NCBI GenBank assembly: GCA_022770525.1
Contig: JALEHN010000109.1
Span: forward strand, 1 to 64,000
Length of the DNA: 64,000 nucleotides
Reading direction: 5' to 3'
Source of the DNA: Clostridiales bacterium
Lineage (GTDB): Bacteria > Bacillota > Clostridia > Lachnospirales > Lachnospiraceae
Shown: positions 8,846 to 17,380 of the stretch, piece after piece
Layout: every line of letters starts with the position of its first letter
Position numbering within the stretch: position 1 is the stretch's first letter
Notes under the pieces: generated by a model
Database searches by the model: none
What the model was told of the DNA's origin: nothing
Seen by the model: the letters and a program-made list of their open reading frames with translations, nothing else
Program-made: the position numbers and the translations under genes

Positions 8846-11131
8846 ATGGAAAATAGCTTTATTTGGATTACCGATGGCGGCGATAAACCGTTTTATGCAA
8901 GAAAAATCATACAGGTGTCCCATCAGGTGCAGACGGCCATGCTTATGGTCTGCGGCCTCGGGCAATTTGAGTTTTATATCAATGGGAGAAAAACCGGCGA
9001 CCATGAACTGGATCCCGGTTGGACAAAGTACAATAAATATATCGAATATGTTACTTTTGATGTCACGGAAGAACTGAGCGTTGGAGAAAATGTTCTGGCG
9101 GCACAGGTGGGCAATGGCTGGTATATCATGAACCGGGACCATTATTCATTTCATTTTCCGCCGTTTATGCCTCCAAATCCGAATCCGTACAAACCTTTTG
9201 GCAGCTGCCTCGTTCTTTGGGCAAAACTCATTGTGACCTATAAGGACAGCACCGGTGATGTATGGCAGACAGATGATACATGGCGTACATCAGCCTGTGC
9301 TGTCACATCGTCCAATGTTTACGGTTCGGAAACGATTGACGGGCGTCTTAGGCAGGCGGGCTGGAATGACACCGGTTTTGATGACAGCACGTGGCAAAAG
9401 GCAAAAATTGCCGGAGACACCGATCAGCCAAAAGCCAGAATGGTCAAACAGTTTCAGCCGCCGGTGAAAGTCATCAGGTCATATGACGCTGTTTATCTGC
9501 ACAGCATCGGGCAGAGGCGGATTTATGATTTTACACAGAATATGTCCGGTATGATGGAAATTGAGCTTAAAGGGAAGAAAGGTGATATTGTCCGCATTTA
9601 CACCGCGGAAAAGTTAAAGGATGACGGTGACGTGGATCAGATGGCCAAAGGATGGGTGATGGTGGATAACTGCAATACATACATTCTTGGCAAAGATGAT
9701 GAATGGGAAAAGTTCAGGATGACATTTACTTATTTTGCCGGCCGTTATGCGGCGGTGGAAGGTGATGCCAAAGTAAGGAATTTTAAGGCAGATTACATTA
9801 CAAGTGCCTGGGAAGATTCAGGAAGCTTTGAATGTGATGATCAACGTTTTATGGAGATTTATCATCTTGTCAAATCATCGGTAGAAGCCAATATGCTCAG
9901 CGTGCACACGGATTGCCCGACCATTGAAAGGTTTGCGTGGCAGGAACCGAATCATCTGATGGCACCGTCAATTATGTATATGAAAAACGGCAGGAAGCTC
10001 TGGGAAAAGTTCCTCATGGACATGCGTATGGAACAGATTACCGAAGATGATGTGTTTAAAGATCATGAAGGCAATGATTTTTATCCGGGTGTCGGACTTA
10101 TGCCGTCACAGGCACCGTGTTATATACCGAATGTGCTTCCGGTGCCGGGTATGGGAAGCTTTTATGATATCATACCGTGGGGAAGCACCTGCATCATCGG
10201 AACATACTGGCATTACTTATTTTACGGCGATGAAAAGATTATTATTGACAATTACGAGGCCGGTATGCGTTATCTTGACCATTTGAAAACAAAAATCAAT
10301 GAAGACGGTTTTATTGCCCACGGTCTTGGCGACTGGGGAAACCCGGCCGGTCAGTTTGCGAGAGAGAATATTGAAACAGCTTTTCTTTATGCAGATGCAG
10401 TGATTTTATCAAAATTTGCCGATAAGCTGGGGCGGGGCAAAGATAAGGCAGAGCTCATTGAATTTGCCGGGCAGGTGAAAGAAAATTATAATGCAAAGCT
10501 TATGGTCAGACACCCGACGGAAGGTTTCTGGTGCTACAGAGCATGGGAAAACCGGGAGGATATCGTGCTGACTCAGGCGTGTGAGGCGATACCGCTTTAT
10601 TGGGGACTTGTTCCCGAGAACAGAAAGGAAGATGTTCAAAAAGCTTTTAAGTATGTGATGCAGCGGGATCAGACATTTGCCTGCGGTGAAGTGGGGCAGC
10701 CTTATGTGATACAGACAATGCGTGACCTTGGAATGAATGATATGATATGCCGGTTTATTCTTAAAGAAGAGCACCCAAGCTATTATGCCTTTGTTCTGGC
10801 CGGGGAAACGAGCCTTGGCGAGTACTGGGAAGATAATCCGAGAAGCCATAACCATGATATGATGGGCCATATCGTTGAATGGTACTATAATGGCATTGCC
10901 GGTATTTTGATTCTTGAACCGGGCGCGAAAAAAGTGATGATACGACCATATCTTCCAAAGTCTATGACATGGTTTAAGTGCAGCTTTGACAGTGCGGGCG
11001 GTAAGATTACCGTTGATGTCAATGAGACAGAGGAAGATATTAAAGTACATATCACGTGCCCGAACGGTGTCGTTTATAGTTTTGATGACAGTCTTTTATC
11101 AGCAGGAGGCAAACCCGTTGTATTAAAATAG
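8846..11131 (+). CDS. Alpha-L-rhamnosidase, glycoside hydrolase family 78
   Basis: A 761-residue protein without a signal peptide, so probably cytoplasmic. It has the GH78 layout: an N-terminal beta-sandwich (ARKIIQVS, GLGQFEFYINGRKTG, ending about residue 310), then an (alpha/alpha)6 barrel, then a C-terminal beta domain. The family motif appears as DCPTIERFAWQEP (Asp356, Glu361); many members have GWTGD where this has AWQEP. The barrel end reads ETSLGEYWED and then HNHDMMGHIVEWYYNGIAGI, both GH78 hallmarks. The start at 8846 follows ATGGAGGTATCCTAT; an earlier ATG at 8831 overlaps that binding site and is rejected. It should hydrolyse terminal alpha-L-rhamnose from imported glycosides. The 3' end overlaps the convergent M20 gene by 9 bp. 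Confidence 0.9.
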   Translation: MENSFIWITDGGDKPFYARKIIQVSHQVQTAMLMVCGLGQFEFYINGRKTGDHELDPGWTKYNKYIEYVTFDVTEELSVGENVLAAQVGNGWYIMNRDHYSFHFPPFMPPNPNPYKPFGSCLVLWAKLIVTYKDSTGDVWQTDDTWRTSACAVTSSNVYGSETIDGRLRQAGWNDTGFDDSTWQKAKIAGDTDQPKARMVKQFQPPVKVIRSYDAVYLHSIGQRRIYDFTQNMSGMMEIELKGKKGDIVRIYTAEKLKDDGDVDQMAKGWVMVDNCNTYILGKDDEWEKFRMTFTYFAGRYAAVEGDAKVRNFKADYITSAWEDSGSFECDDQRFMEIYHLVKSSVEANMLSVHTDCPTIERFAWQEPNHLMAPSIMYMKNGRKLWEKFLMDMRMEQITEDDVFKDHEGNDFYPGVGLMPSQAPCYIPNVLPVPGMGSFYDIIPWGSTCIIGTYWHYLFYGDEKIIIDNYEAGMRYLDHLKTKINEDGFIAHGLGDWGNPAGQFARENIETAFLYADAVILSKFADKLGRGKDKAELIEFAGQVKENYNAKLMVRHPTEGFWCYRAWENREDIVLTQACEAIPLYWGLVPENRKEDVQKAFKYVMQRDQTFACGEVGQPYVIQTMRDLGMNDMICRFILKEEHPSYYAFVLAGETSLGEYWEDNPRSHNHDMMGHIVEWYYNGIAGILILEPGAKKVMIRPYLPKSMTWFKCSFDSAGGKITVDVNETEEDIKVHITCPNGVVYSFDDSLLSAGGKPVVLK

Positions 11132-12286
11132 TGTGTTTTCAATCAGTTCAAAATAAACATCCCGGCAGCGAACGATGTCTTCAACAGCCACCCATTCATC
11201 CGGCTGATGGGCGCATTCAAGATTGCCGGGTCCGTAGGACATACAGTTGTAGTTATTAAGGATTCCGGAAATGACAGCCGTGTCTGTATAGCCCGGAAAA
11301 CAGCTGATGACAGGTTCTGTTTTGACGGATTTGGTACATGCTGTTTTAAGTGCCGATAAAAGCGGTGAATGATCATCTTTTTCAATATAGGGGCGGTTCC
11401 CGGTAATTGTGTATGACCCATGAATGCCGGGAATTGTTTTCCTGGCATTTTCGATGGCTGAAGTAACAATAGCTTCGGCTTTTTTTGTGTTTGTCGGCGG
11501 TACAAGCCGCATATCGATCCACACTTTACAGCTGTCGGGCACAACGTAAGGACGATAGCCGCCAAAAATCTGACCGAAAGTTACTGTGGATTTGCCGAGG
11601 TCGTGATGCACCGGTGTATTTTGTATTTGTATACGGATATCGCGGATGATTTCGGCCATGGCGGCGATGGCATCAGCACCTTTCCATGGTGTGCTGGCAT
11701 GAGCTGTATGGCCTTTAACTTCAATCTCAAACCATGTGCGGCCTTTATGGGCGACCTGAATCTGTTTGTTTGTAGGCTCGGCATCGAGAATCCAGTCGTT
11801 TTCATGTACCCAGCCGGATTTGATGCATTGTTCGGCGCCTCGCATAAAATCTTCCTCATCAACGGTACAGATCAGTTTCAATGAACGTTTGGGTTTACGT
11901 CCATTTTGGCAGCACTGATGAACGGCATAGTCAAAGGCCGTCATGCAGCAGGCAAGTCCGCTTTTCATATCGCAGGCACCGCGGCCGTAAATGCGGCCTT
12001 CTTTTTCAATGGCTTCAAACGGCGGCAGATGCCATCCATCACCGACGACAACAGTATCCATATGGCATATAAAAATGAGCGCCGGAAGTGATGCATCATC
12101 CCCCGGCAGTGTGGCCATCAGGTTTTTGCGGCCGGGAAGGACTTCATCCTCATCAAGACGAATATCCGGCAGGGCAGATAGCCATTGTTTAATAAATGTA
12201 AAAATTTCTTCTTCGTAAGTGCCCGGATCAGTGCTTTCTATTTGAATCAGTTCTTTGACAAGCTTTATAGCCGTTGTATTTTTCAT
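11123..12286 (-). CDS. M20-family metallopeptidase / deacylase (ArgE/DapE/aminoacylase type)
   Basis: A 387-residue M20 di-zinc hydrolase. Visible metal and catalytic motifs are CHMDTV (His75, Asp77), GACDMKSG (Asp106), the VDEED Glu pair at 143-144, DAEPT (Asp168) and the C-terminal CAHQPDEW histidine. The dimerisation lid begins at GHTAHASTPWKGADAI. This family removes acyl groups or N-terminal residues (acetylornithine, succinyl-diaminopimelate, N-acyl amino acids, dipeptides), and sequence alone does not choose among these. The start at 12286 has AAGGAG about 11 nt upstream. A 51-bp-family repeat element lies immediately upstream. The gene stands alone, convergent with the rhamnosidase, with no argD or dap neighbour. 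Confidence 0.88.
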   Translation of the reverse strand: MKNTTAIKLVKELIQIESTDPGTYEEEIFTFIKQWLSALPDIRLDEDEVLPGRKNLMATLPGDDASLPALIFICHMDTVVVGDGWHLPPFEAIEKEGRIYGRGACDMKSGLACCMTAFDYAVHQCCQNGRKPKRSLKLICTVDEEDFMRGAEQCIKSGWVHENDWILDAEPTNKQIQVAHKGRTWFEIEVKGHTAHASTPWKGADAIAAMAEIIRDIRIQIQNTPVHHDLGKSTVTFGQIFGGYRPYVVPDSCKVWIDMRLVPPTNTKKAEAIVTSAIENARKTIPGIHGSYTITGNRPYIEKDDHSPLLSALKTACTKSVKTEPVISCFPGYTDTAVISGILNNYNCMSYGPGNLECAHQPDEWVAVEDIVRCRDVYFELIENTLF

Positions 12287-12301
12287 ATGATAAAAATCTC
12301 C

Positions 12302-12348
12302 TTTGGATACGCCACACCGGCCAAATGCGAAGCATTTTGGGGGTGGCT
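12302..12348 (-). repeat. Dispersed hairpin repeat, copy 1
   Basis: Read on the minus strand it contains CCAAAATGCTTCGCATTT and GGTGTGGCGTATCC, shared with copies at 18815-18865 and 26670-26720. It is shorter than the other two by small deletions. AAATGC-TTC-GCATTT is a perfect hairpin. It ends just upstream of the ribosome binding site of the M20 gene. Confidence 0.8.
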
Positions 12349-12591
12349 CTGAAATCGTACATGATTATTTAAATGCAGGTACATCTAATAATTTTGACCT
12401 GTGTCATTAACATCATAGGCTGTTCAGATGAAAAAGTAAAGCAGTTTTTGCAAGTGAAAACCCCCGGAACGACCAGTGGGTTCATTCCGGGGGCTTTACA
12501 TATGTTAGTAGTTGAGGAGGTTGGATATGATTGGATTTTTGTATATTTTAGTTATAAATAAGGTCATAAAGAGAATGGCTGTATTTATCAA
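12349..12591. other. Intergenic region between M20 and HAD genes, no gene seen
   Basis: The whole gap 12287-12591 contains the dispersed repeat copy and the HAD-gene terminator at 12457-12493. Short open frames here have no ribosome binding site and no recognisable product. I see nothing else in it. Confidence 0.5.
12457..12493 (-). terminator. Terminator of the HAD phosphatase gene (minus strand)
   Basis: CCCCCGGAA at 12461-12469 pairs perfectly with TTCCGGGGG at 12485-12493. Read on the minus strand the stem is followed by TTTTCACTT. It lies about 100 bp after the stop of the minus-strand HAD gene. Confidence 0.6.
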
Positions 12592-14031
12592 TTATTTTGT
12601 CAGCTGAAGTTCATCAGCGCCAAGTTTTAATGTCTGTTCGTCAGGAATCCATAAACCGGTGTATTCGTTTCTTCCCTGAAGGACAAACTGTGGATTTTCA
12701 GTACCCATCTGTGATGCGGCAATTTTACTCAGTTCGCACATTCCGCCGCTCTTTACACAGTTTGAAATAAGTACTAACTGTAAAGGATCTTTGTCATTGA
12801 CCATTTCTGTGTCATTGGCACCGGTAAATTGTGTCATCATTTCATAGTCACCGCTGCTGTCACCGCCGATTAAAATAGGGTTTTTGTCGTATTTAGGAAC
12901 GAGATATCTGACAATATTGTCAACCTTACCCTGTTTAACGTTGATTGAATGTTCGTTTGTATCAGGAATTTCAGGCTGGATCACGCCGTTTTCATCAAGG
13001 TTCATGCGGATACCGATGACATTTTCTTCCGGTACATTATAACCGTAAAGCGGATTGCATGCGAAGTTTCTTACAACCATATCTACAGCGGCAGTTGAGA
13101 TATAAACTTCAATACCGTTATCACGAAGCGCATTCATAAGGTTAACCATTTCAGGAATGATGCGGAGACCTTTTCTGAAATAATTACCGATTTCGCTGTT
13201 TTTAACCTGACCTGCTGCTCCGGGAAGTGATTCAGGGCTGTCATAGTAAACATCTTCAATCTTTTCTGAAAGATAGTAAGGAATAGCTTCACCGCATAAT
13301 TCGGAAAGTTCTTCTACAGTGTGTCCTGAGAGGCAGTTGGCCTGCCATGTATAGGCGATATTTTCACCAAAAGTATCAATAAGTCCGATGTAAGTAAACC
13401 AGAATTTTGCCTGGAAATCTTTAAATTCATCAGTTGCGCGGACAGCTTCGATGTCGGCTAAGGCGCCGTCAGCTTCAGGATTTAAACCCTGATAATGTTC
13501 CCAGAAGTATGTATAATCAGAAACAAGGTCTTTGGCAAGCATTTCAATGTTAACTGGATCACCGTTGGCATTCTGATAAGGTTCTACAAGGTTATCTGTA
13601 GGAACAGCGTCGTTGTTGCCGTGTGTAATACCATATTCAAATTCTTCAGGATTCATTTTAAACTTCAGGTTATTGATCTGATAGTTCATGATATTGTCTG
13701 TTGTGTCCTGGAAAATACATGTATTATCCCAGTCAAACACAGCATATGCATTTTCTGTATTTGCATTGTTTTCAATCAGTTTGTATGCGGCAGCATATGT
13801 GTCAGGTGCCCATTTGCCTTTGTCTAAAACAAGCTTTAATGACGAGGCGGCTTCTTCGTCAGAAGCATCCTGTCCTGCTGCAGACGCTGTGTCAACAGTA
13901 GATTCGATTGAATGATCAGCAGTTGTATCATTGGCAGCCGTATTATTTGCGCATCCTGCAAATGATAATAAAAGAAGTAAAACTAATCCTAAGCAAGAGG
14001 ATTTAAATAAAGATTTTTTAATTTTTTCCAT
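12592..14031 (-). CDS. HAD-superfamily phosphatase lipoprotein (phosphorylcholine phosphatase-like)
   Basis: A 479-residue exported protein. The N-terminus is a lipoprotein signal with FAGC (Cys27), then a Thr/Ser/Asp linker. The HAD motif I nucleophile is in VFDWDNTCIF (Asp100, Asp102), a motif II-like VYISTAAVD lies near residue 310, and the motif IV acidic cluster reads IGGDSSGDYEMM. The size, the large cap between motifs I and II and the surface location recall secreted phosphorylcholine or acid phosphatases; the exact substrate is inferred. The protein is anchored outside the membrane and probably scavenges phosphate or choline from organic esters. The start follows AAGGGAAGG. It is monocistronic and divergent from the eutS cluster. 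Confidence 0.8.
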   Translation of the reverse strand: MEKIKKSLFKSSCLGLVLLLLLSFAGCANNTAANDTTADHSIESTVDTASAAGQDASDEEAASSLKLVLDKGKWAPDTYAAAYKLIENNANTENAYAVFDWDNTCIFQDTTDNIMNYQINNLKFKMNPEEFEYGITHGNNDAVPTDNLVEPYQNANGDPVNIEMLAKDLVSDYTYFWEHYQGLNPEADGALADIEAVRATDEFKDFQAKFWFTYIGLIDTFGENIAYTWQANCLSGHTVEELSELCGEAIPYYLSEKIEDVYYDSPESLPGAAGQVKNSEIGNYFRKGLRIIPEMVNLMNALRDNGIEVYISTAAVDMVVRNFACNPLYGYNVPEENVIGIRMNLDENGVIQPEIPDTNEHSINVKQGKVDNIVRYLVPKYDKNPILIGGDSSGDYEMMTQFTGANDTEMVNDKDPLQLVLISNCVKSGGMCELSKIAASQMGTENPQFVLQGRNEYTGLWIPDEQTLKLGADELQLTK

Positions 14032-14532
14032 TTTGTACCTTCCCTTTCAATTGTTAATATGAATACATAATAATGTTTTGAAAAAAGAATTTCCCCCATG
14101 TCCGATGCAGATCTTTATACTGTTTAATACGGATTTAAATATTGAATATCAACCTCCCTCTAGCTGGTATTGCTTTTGTCAAATACACGACTGATGAAAA
14201 AGCATTGTAAAATCTATGTAAAAAACAGGTAAAGATTACATTGGTTAGAGTATAGATGTTTGTCTTGCACAAATGTCAAGGGCTTTTTTGAAAAATTTAA
14301 TGCAGTTTTTATAGAATAAGAAAGTTTTCGAAAAGGCCGTCTTAGATGTTGACAGAAAAATTTTTTGATAGTATGATTTGATAAGAATAAATTGTTATGG
14401 AAGCGGAAAAATACAAATTAAATGATGTAAAGTTATTCAAGGATTGAAACATGTGGTTTTAAATGGTTGCAATTATGGCTATATTGGGGAATGTAGCGCC
14501 GTCGCAATTATTTGAAAGTGAGGAATGAATTA
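14032..14532. other. 500-bp divergent intergenic region upstream of eutS
   Basis: An AT-rich stretch without a credible open reading frame. It contains the eutS promoter at 14349-14377. The remaining 155 bp between that promoter and the eutS start would be a long leader. I see no recognised riboswitch or hairpin-antiterminator pattern in it, although the length would allow one. Confidence 0.5.
14349..14377 (+). promoter_or_regulatory. Sigma-A promoter of the eutS-eutS-eutP cluster
   Basis: TTGACA at 14349-14354 is followed after exactly 17 bp by TATGAT at 14372-14377. The -35 is perfect and the -10 has one mismatch. It is 155 bp upstream of the eutS start codon. Confidence 0.7.
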
Positions 14533-14898
14533 ATGTCAAATGAACATGGAGAACAGATCAGAATCATTCAGGAAACTGTAGCCGGCAAAGAAATCACGTT
14601 TGCACATGTGATGGGCGGCCCGGATCCGATTATATACCAGAAGCTTGGGCTGAATCCGCAGCTGGATTACAGTTCATCGGCGATTGGAATTATGAACCTG
14701 ACACCGCCGGAATCAGCCGTTATCGCATCTGATATTGCGGTTAAGAGCGGAAATGTTTATCTTGGATTTGCGGATCGGTTTACGGGTACAATGATCATTA
14801 CGGGAGAGTTGTCGGATGTTGTTTCAGCAATGACTGAGATTGTAGATTATTTCCGTGATACACTGGAGTATGTTGTCTGCAAGATCACAAAGAGATAG
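14533..14898 (+). CDS. eutS: EutS/PduU-type bacterial microcompartment shell protein
   Basis: A 121-residue circularly permuted BMC-domain shell protein. Family sequence is clear throughout: RIIQETVAGKEITFAHVM, AIGIMNLTPPESAVIASDIA, LGFADRFTGTMIITGELSDV and a C-terminal VVCKITKR. EutS and PduU form hexameric facets of metabolosome shells. The ATG at 14533 is preceded by GTGAGGA; an in-frame TTG 21 nt upstream is less likely because it precedes that site. A second, longer EutS-like gene starts 11 bp after it and a EutP-like GTPase follows. No ethanolamine, propanediol or other signature enzyme is present nearby, so the cargo is unknown. Confidence 0.92.
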   Translation: MSNEHGEQIRIIQETVAGKEITFAHVMGGPDPIIYQKLGLNPQLDYSSSAIGIMNLTPPESAVIASDIAVKSGNVYLGFADRFTGTMIITGELSDVVSAMTEIVDYFRDTLEYVVCKITKR

Positions 14899-14909
14899 GA
14901 AGTGCGGAC

Positions 14910-15338
14910 ATGGCTCAATTAACTCAAAAGGAACTGTTGGAAAAACTATTTCATGAAGATTATAAGAATCTGAAAGGGAAAAGACTGCGCATGACCCGTC
15001 TTAGGGTTCCCGGCAAAGAAGTCTGTCTGGCACATGTCATCACACCGACCCAGGACTGTATTTATCAGAATCTCGGACTGCATATCGGTGTTCATAAAGG
15101 TGAAAATCATAAAGGAGAAGCCATCGGAATGATCCGGTTTACACCGTGGGAGTCTGTTGTTGTGGCTGCGGATATTGCGCTTAAAAGTGCGGATGTGCAG
15201 ATTGGTTTTATGGATCGTTTCTGCGGTTCGCTGATTTTATGCGGAAGACTGGCGGAAGTGCAGACCGCAGTTGAAGAAATCATCAGATTTTTTGATGAAG
15301 CGTTGGGTTTTAGAACCTGTGAAATTAATAAAAGCTGA
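14910..15338 (+). CDS. Second EutS/PduU-like shell protein with N-terminal extension
   Basis: A 142-residue paralogue of the preceding EutS with the same core: AHVITPTQDCIYQNLGL, AIGMIRFTPWESVVVAADIA, IGFMDRFCGSLILCGRLAEV and RTCEINKS. It carries about 25 extra residues at the N-terminus (including LTQKELLEKLFHEDYKNL) that look like an amphipathic helix, and a Lys/His/Gly-rich insertion (GVHKGENHKGE) before the core strand. Both features would project from a hexamer face or pore. The start follows ATAGGAAGTGCGGAC. Together with the first EutS it could form mixed facets. Function beyond a shell role is inference. Confidence 0.88.
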   Translation: MAQLTQKELLEKLFHEDYKNLKGKRLRMTRLRVPGKEVCLAHVITPTQDCIYQNLGLHIGVHKGENHKGEAIGMIRFTPWESVVVAADIALKSADVQIGFMDRFCGSLILCGRLAEVQTAVEEIIRFFDEALGFRTCEINKS

Positions 15339-15359
15339 AAAGACAAGGTAAGATAATGC

Positions 15360-15890
15360 ATGAAAAAGTTGTTTTTAATGGGCAGAAGTGAAGCCGGCAA
15401 AACGTCTTTAACACAGGCAATAAAGGGTGAAGAACTTCATTACAAAAAAACTCAGTATACAAATACGGAGGATGATATGATTGATTCGCCTGGTGAATAT
15501 GCAGAATCCAAGCGTTTCAGTGCAGGACTTGCATGTTTTTCGTTTGAGGCGGATGTCGTAGGCATCGTACAGGCTGCAGATGAACCGTTTAATTTATTCA
15601 GTGCAAGTCTGCGTTCATTTATTCAGCGTCCGTTGATCGGTATTATTACAAAAATAGATTCACCCTATGCAAATATTCCGATGGTCACACAATGGCTTGA
15701 AAATGTCGGATGTGAGCGCATATTTCTTGTAAATAATGTGACAAGAGAAGGCATCGCTGAGCTTTTGGAATATCTGGATGATGATGTAGAGCAGTTGACG
15801 ATGGCGCAGGCAAAGTTTAAGCAGAGTATCGGATTAAATGAATGGGATCCGCTGCCGGAAGGCATAGCATATCCCGAAGAGATTAGATAG
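15360..15890 (+). CDS. eutP: EutP/PduV-family small GTPase
   Basis: A 176-residue protein with P-loop GRSEAGKTSLTQ (residues 8-19), switch II/G3 DSPGEY and G4 TKID, matching EutP/PduV. These GTPases accompany EutS or PduU and are thought to place or move microcompartments, and some EutP proteins have acetate kinase activity. The start ATG at 15360 follows CAAGGTAAG and lies 21 bp after the second EutS gene. The operon ends at a strong terminator, so the transcriptional unit seems to be just EutS-EutS-EutP. Confidence 0.9.
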   Translation: MKKLFLMGRSEAGKTSLTQAIKGEELHYKKTQYTNTEDDMIDSPGEYAESKRFSAGLACFSFEADVVGIVQAADEPFNLFSASLRSFIQRPLIGIITKIDSPYANIPMVTQWLENVGCERIFLVNNVTREGIAELLEYLDDDVEQLTMAQAKFKQSIGLNEWDPLPEGIAYPEEIR

Positions 15891-15897
15891 AAAATAA

Positions 15898-15948
15898 GAA
15901 GCAGACACAAAACTTGCAAAGATGTGAGTTCCTATGTCTGCTTTTTTT
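15898..15948 (+). terminator. Terminator of the eutS-eutS-eutP operon
   Basis: AAGCAGACA at 15899-15907 pairs with TGTCTGCTT at 15935-15943 and a run of seven T follows. It could also serve the convergent MATE gene. Confidence 0.8.
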
Positions 15949-16019
15949 GTTTTCATCAGGCTCATATCTTAAATTTATTGGGACTGCCTGTTATTTTGTG
16001 ATACAGGATAAAGTTATGA

Positions 16020-17351
16020 TTACAATAAATGATTCTTTCGTAATTTATAGTAGATGATTCCAAACATATCAGCCAGAAACCATCCGATTGGAACTGACCA
16101 CCATATACCTGTTACGCCAATCTCGGGTATGGCTGAGAGTATGTATGCAAGGATAACTCTTGTACCCAATGATAAAAAGGTCAGTATGACAGACATCCCC
16201 GGTTTTCCAAGTGCCCTATACAGGCCGTATAAAAGGAAAAGACATCCGATGCCGCAGTAGAAAGCGCCTTCGATACGAAGGTAGCGAATGCCTTCTGTGA
16301 CAATAGCAGGTTCTTTCGTGCCTATAAACAATTCCATCAGCGGCCTCGCAAAGAACCATACGGCGATAGATACGATGATGCTGAATGTAATTGACGTTAT
16401 GACAGCGCCTTTAAGACCTTTGCGGATGCGTTTTTTTTCACCGGCTCCGTAATTTTGCGAGATAAAGGTTGAAAAAGCATTGCCGAAATCCTGCACCGGC
16501 ATATAAGCAAAAGCATCAATTTTAACTGCAGCTGCAAAAGCGGCCATGACGTTGGTGCCGAAGCTGTTGACAAGACCCTGTACCATGAGAATGCCAAGAT
16601 TCATCACCGATTGCTGAAGACATGTCAGAAAAGAAAAATTAGCGATTTCTTTTAAGCGTGCTTTTGTCACTTTAAATTGTTTGTTGAAAATACGAAGGTC
16701 GGTACAGTTTCGCAGTGCATAAACGGCAATACCTATACCTGAAATATACTGGGATATGTCGGTTGCTAAAGCAGCACCGGAGACACCCAGGGACAGGCAG
16801 AGGACAAAAATCAGATCCAACAGTATATTGAGGATAGCTGAAATACCGAGAAAAACAAGCGGTATCAAAGAATTGCCGATCGCTCGCAGAAAAGCTGCAA
16901 AATAATTGTACATAAAAACTGCAGTTATGCCGCAGAATATAACTTTCAGATATGTACGCATCATGCTCCAGACCTCGGCCGGCACTTGCATTAACGATGA
17001 AATATGTTCCAGACAGACGAAGGCAGCGATATTAAGAAAAAGCGCCGCAGCAGCAATCAGGACAAAAGAGGCACACACACTTTCTTTAAGGCCCTTTTCA
17101 TTATGCTCACCAAAACGGATAGAAAAGACGTTGCCGCTGCCCATACATAGACCAAGTAAAATTGAAGTCAGAAAAGTCATCAGCGTAAATGATGAGCCGA
17201 CAGCTGCAAGTGCATTTGCACCGAGAAAATGACCGACAATCATCGTATCGGCGATATTATAGCACTGTTGTAAAAGATTTCCGAAAATCATCGGGACAGC
17301 AAAACGGAGCATGGCAGGCATTACCGGCCCCTTTGTCAAATCGTGTGTCAT
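16020..17351 (-). CDS. MATE-family multidrug/organic cation efflux transporter
   Basis: A 443-residue, twelve-helix membrane protein. The N-terminus MTHDLTKGPVMPAMLRFAVP and IADTMIVGHFLGANALAAVG are typical of the MATE family (MatE domain twice). MATE proteins export drugs or metabolites in exchange for Na+ or H+; the substrate is not predictable. The start at 17351 was chosen because AGGA lies about 9 nt upstream and because the family begins at MTxDLTKGP. An in-frame upstream extension of 30 residues has no binding site. It lies 29 bp after the TraX-like gene on the same strand, so the two are probably co-transcribed. Confidence 0.9.
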   Translation of the reverse strand: MTHDLTKGPVMPAMLRFAVPMIFGNLLQQCYNIADTMIVGHFLGANALAAVGSSFTLMTFLTSILLGLCMGSGNVFSIRFGEHNEKGLKESVCASFVLIAAAALFLNIAAFVCLEHISSLMQVPAEVWSMMRTYLKVIFCGITAVFMYNYFAAFLRAIGNSLIPLVFLGISAILNILLDLIFVLCLSLGVSGAALATDISQYISGIGIAVYALRNCTDLRIFNKQFKVTKARLKEIANFSFLTCLQQSVMNLGILMVQGLVNSFGTNVMAAFAAAVKIDAFAYMPVQDFGNAFSTFISQNYGAGEKKRIRKGLKGAVITSITFSIIVSIAVWFFARPLMELFIGTKEPAIVTEGIRYLRIEGAFYCGIGCLFLLYGLYRALGKPGMSVILTFLSLGTRVILAYILSAIPEIGVTGIWWSVPIGWFLADMFGIIYYKLRKNHLL

Positions 17352-17380
17352 AAAAATCATTCCTAATCTTATTTTATTGT

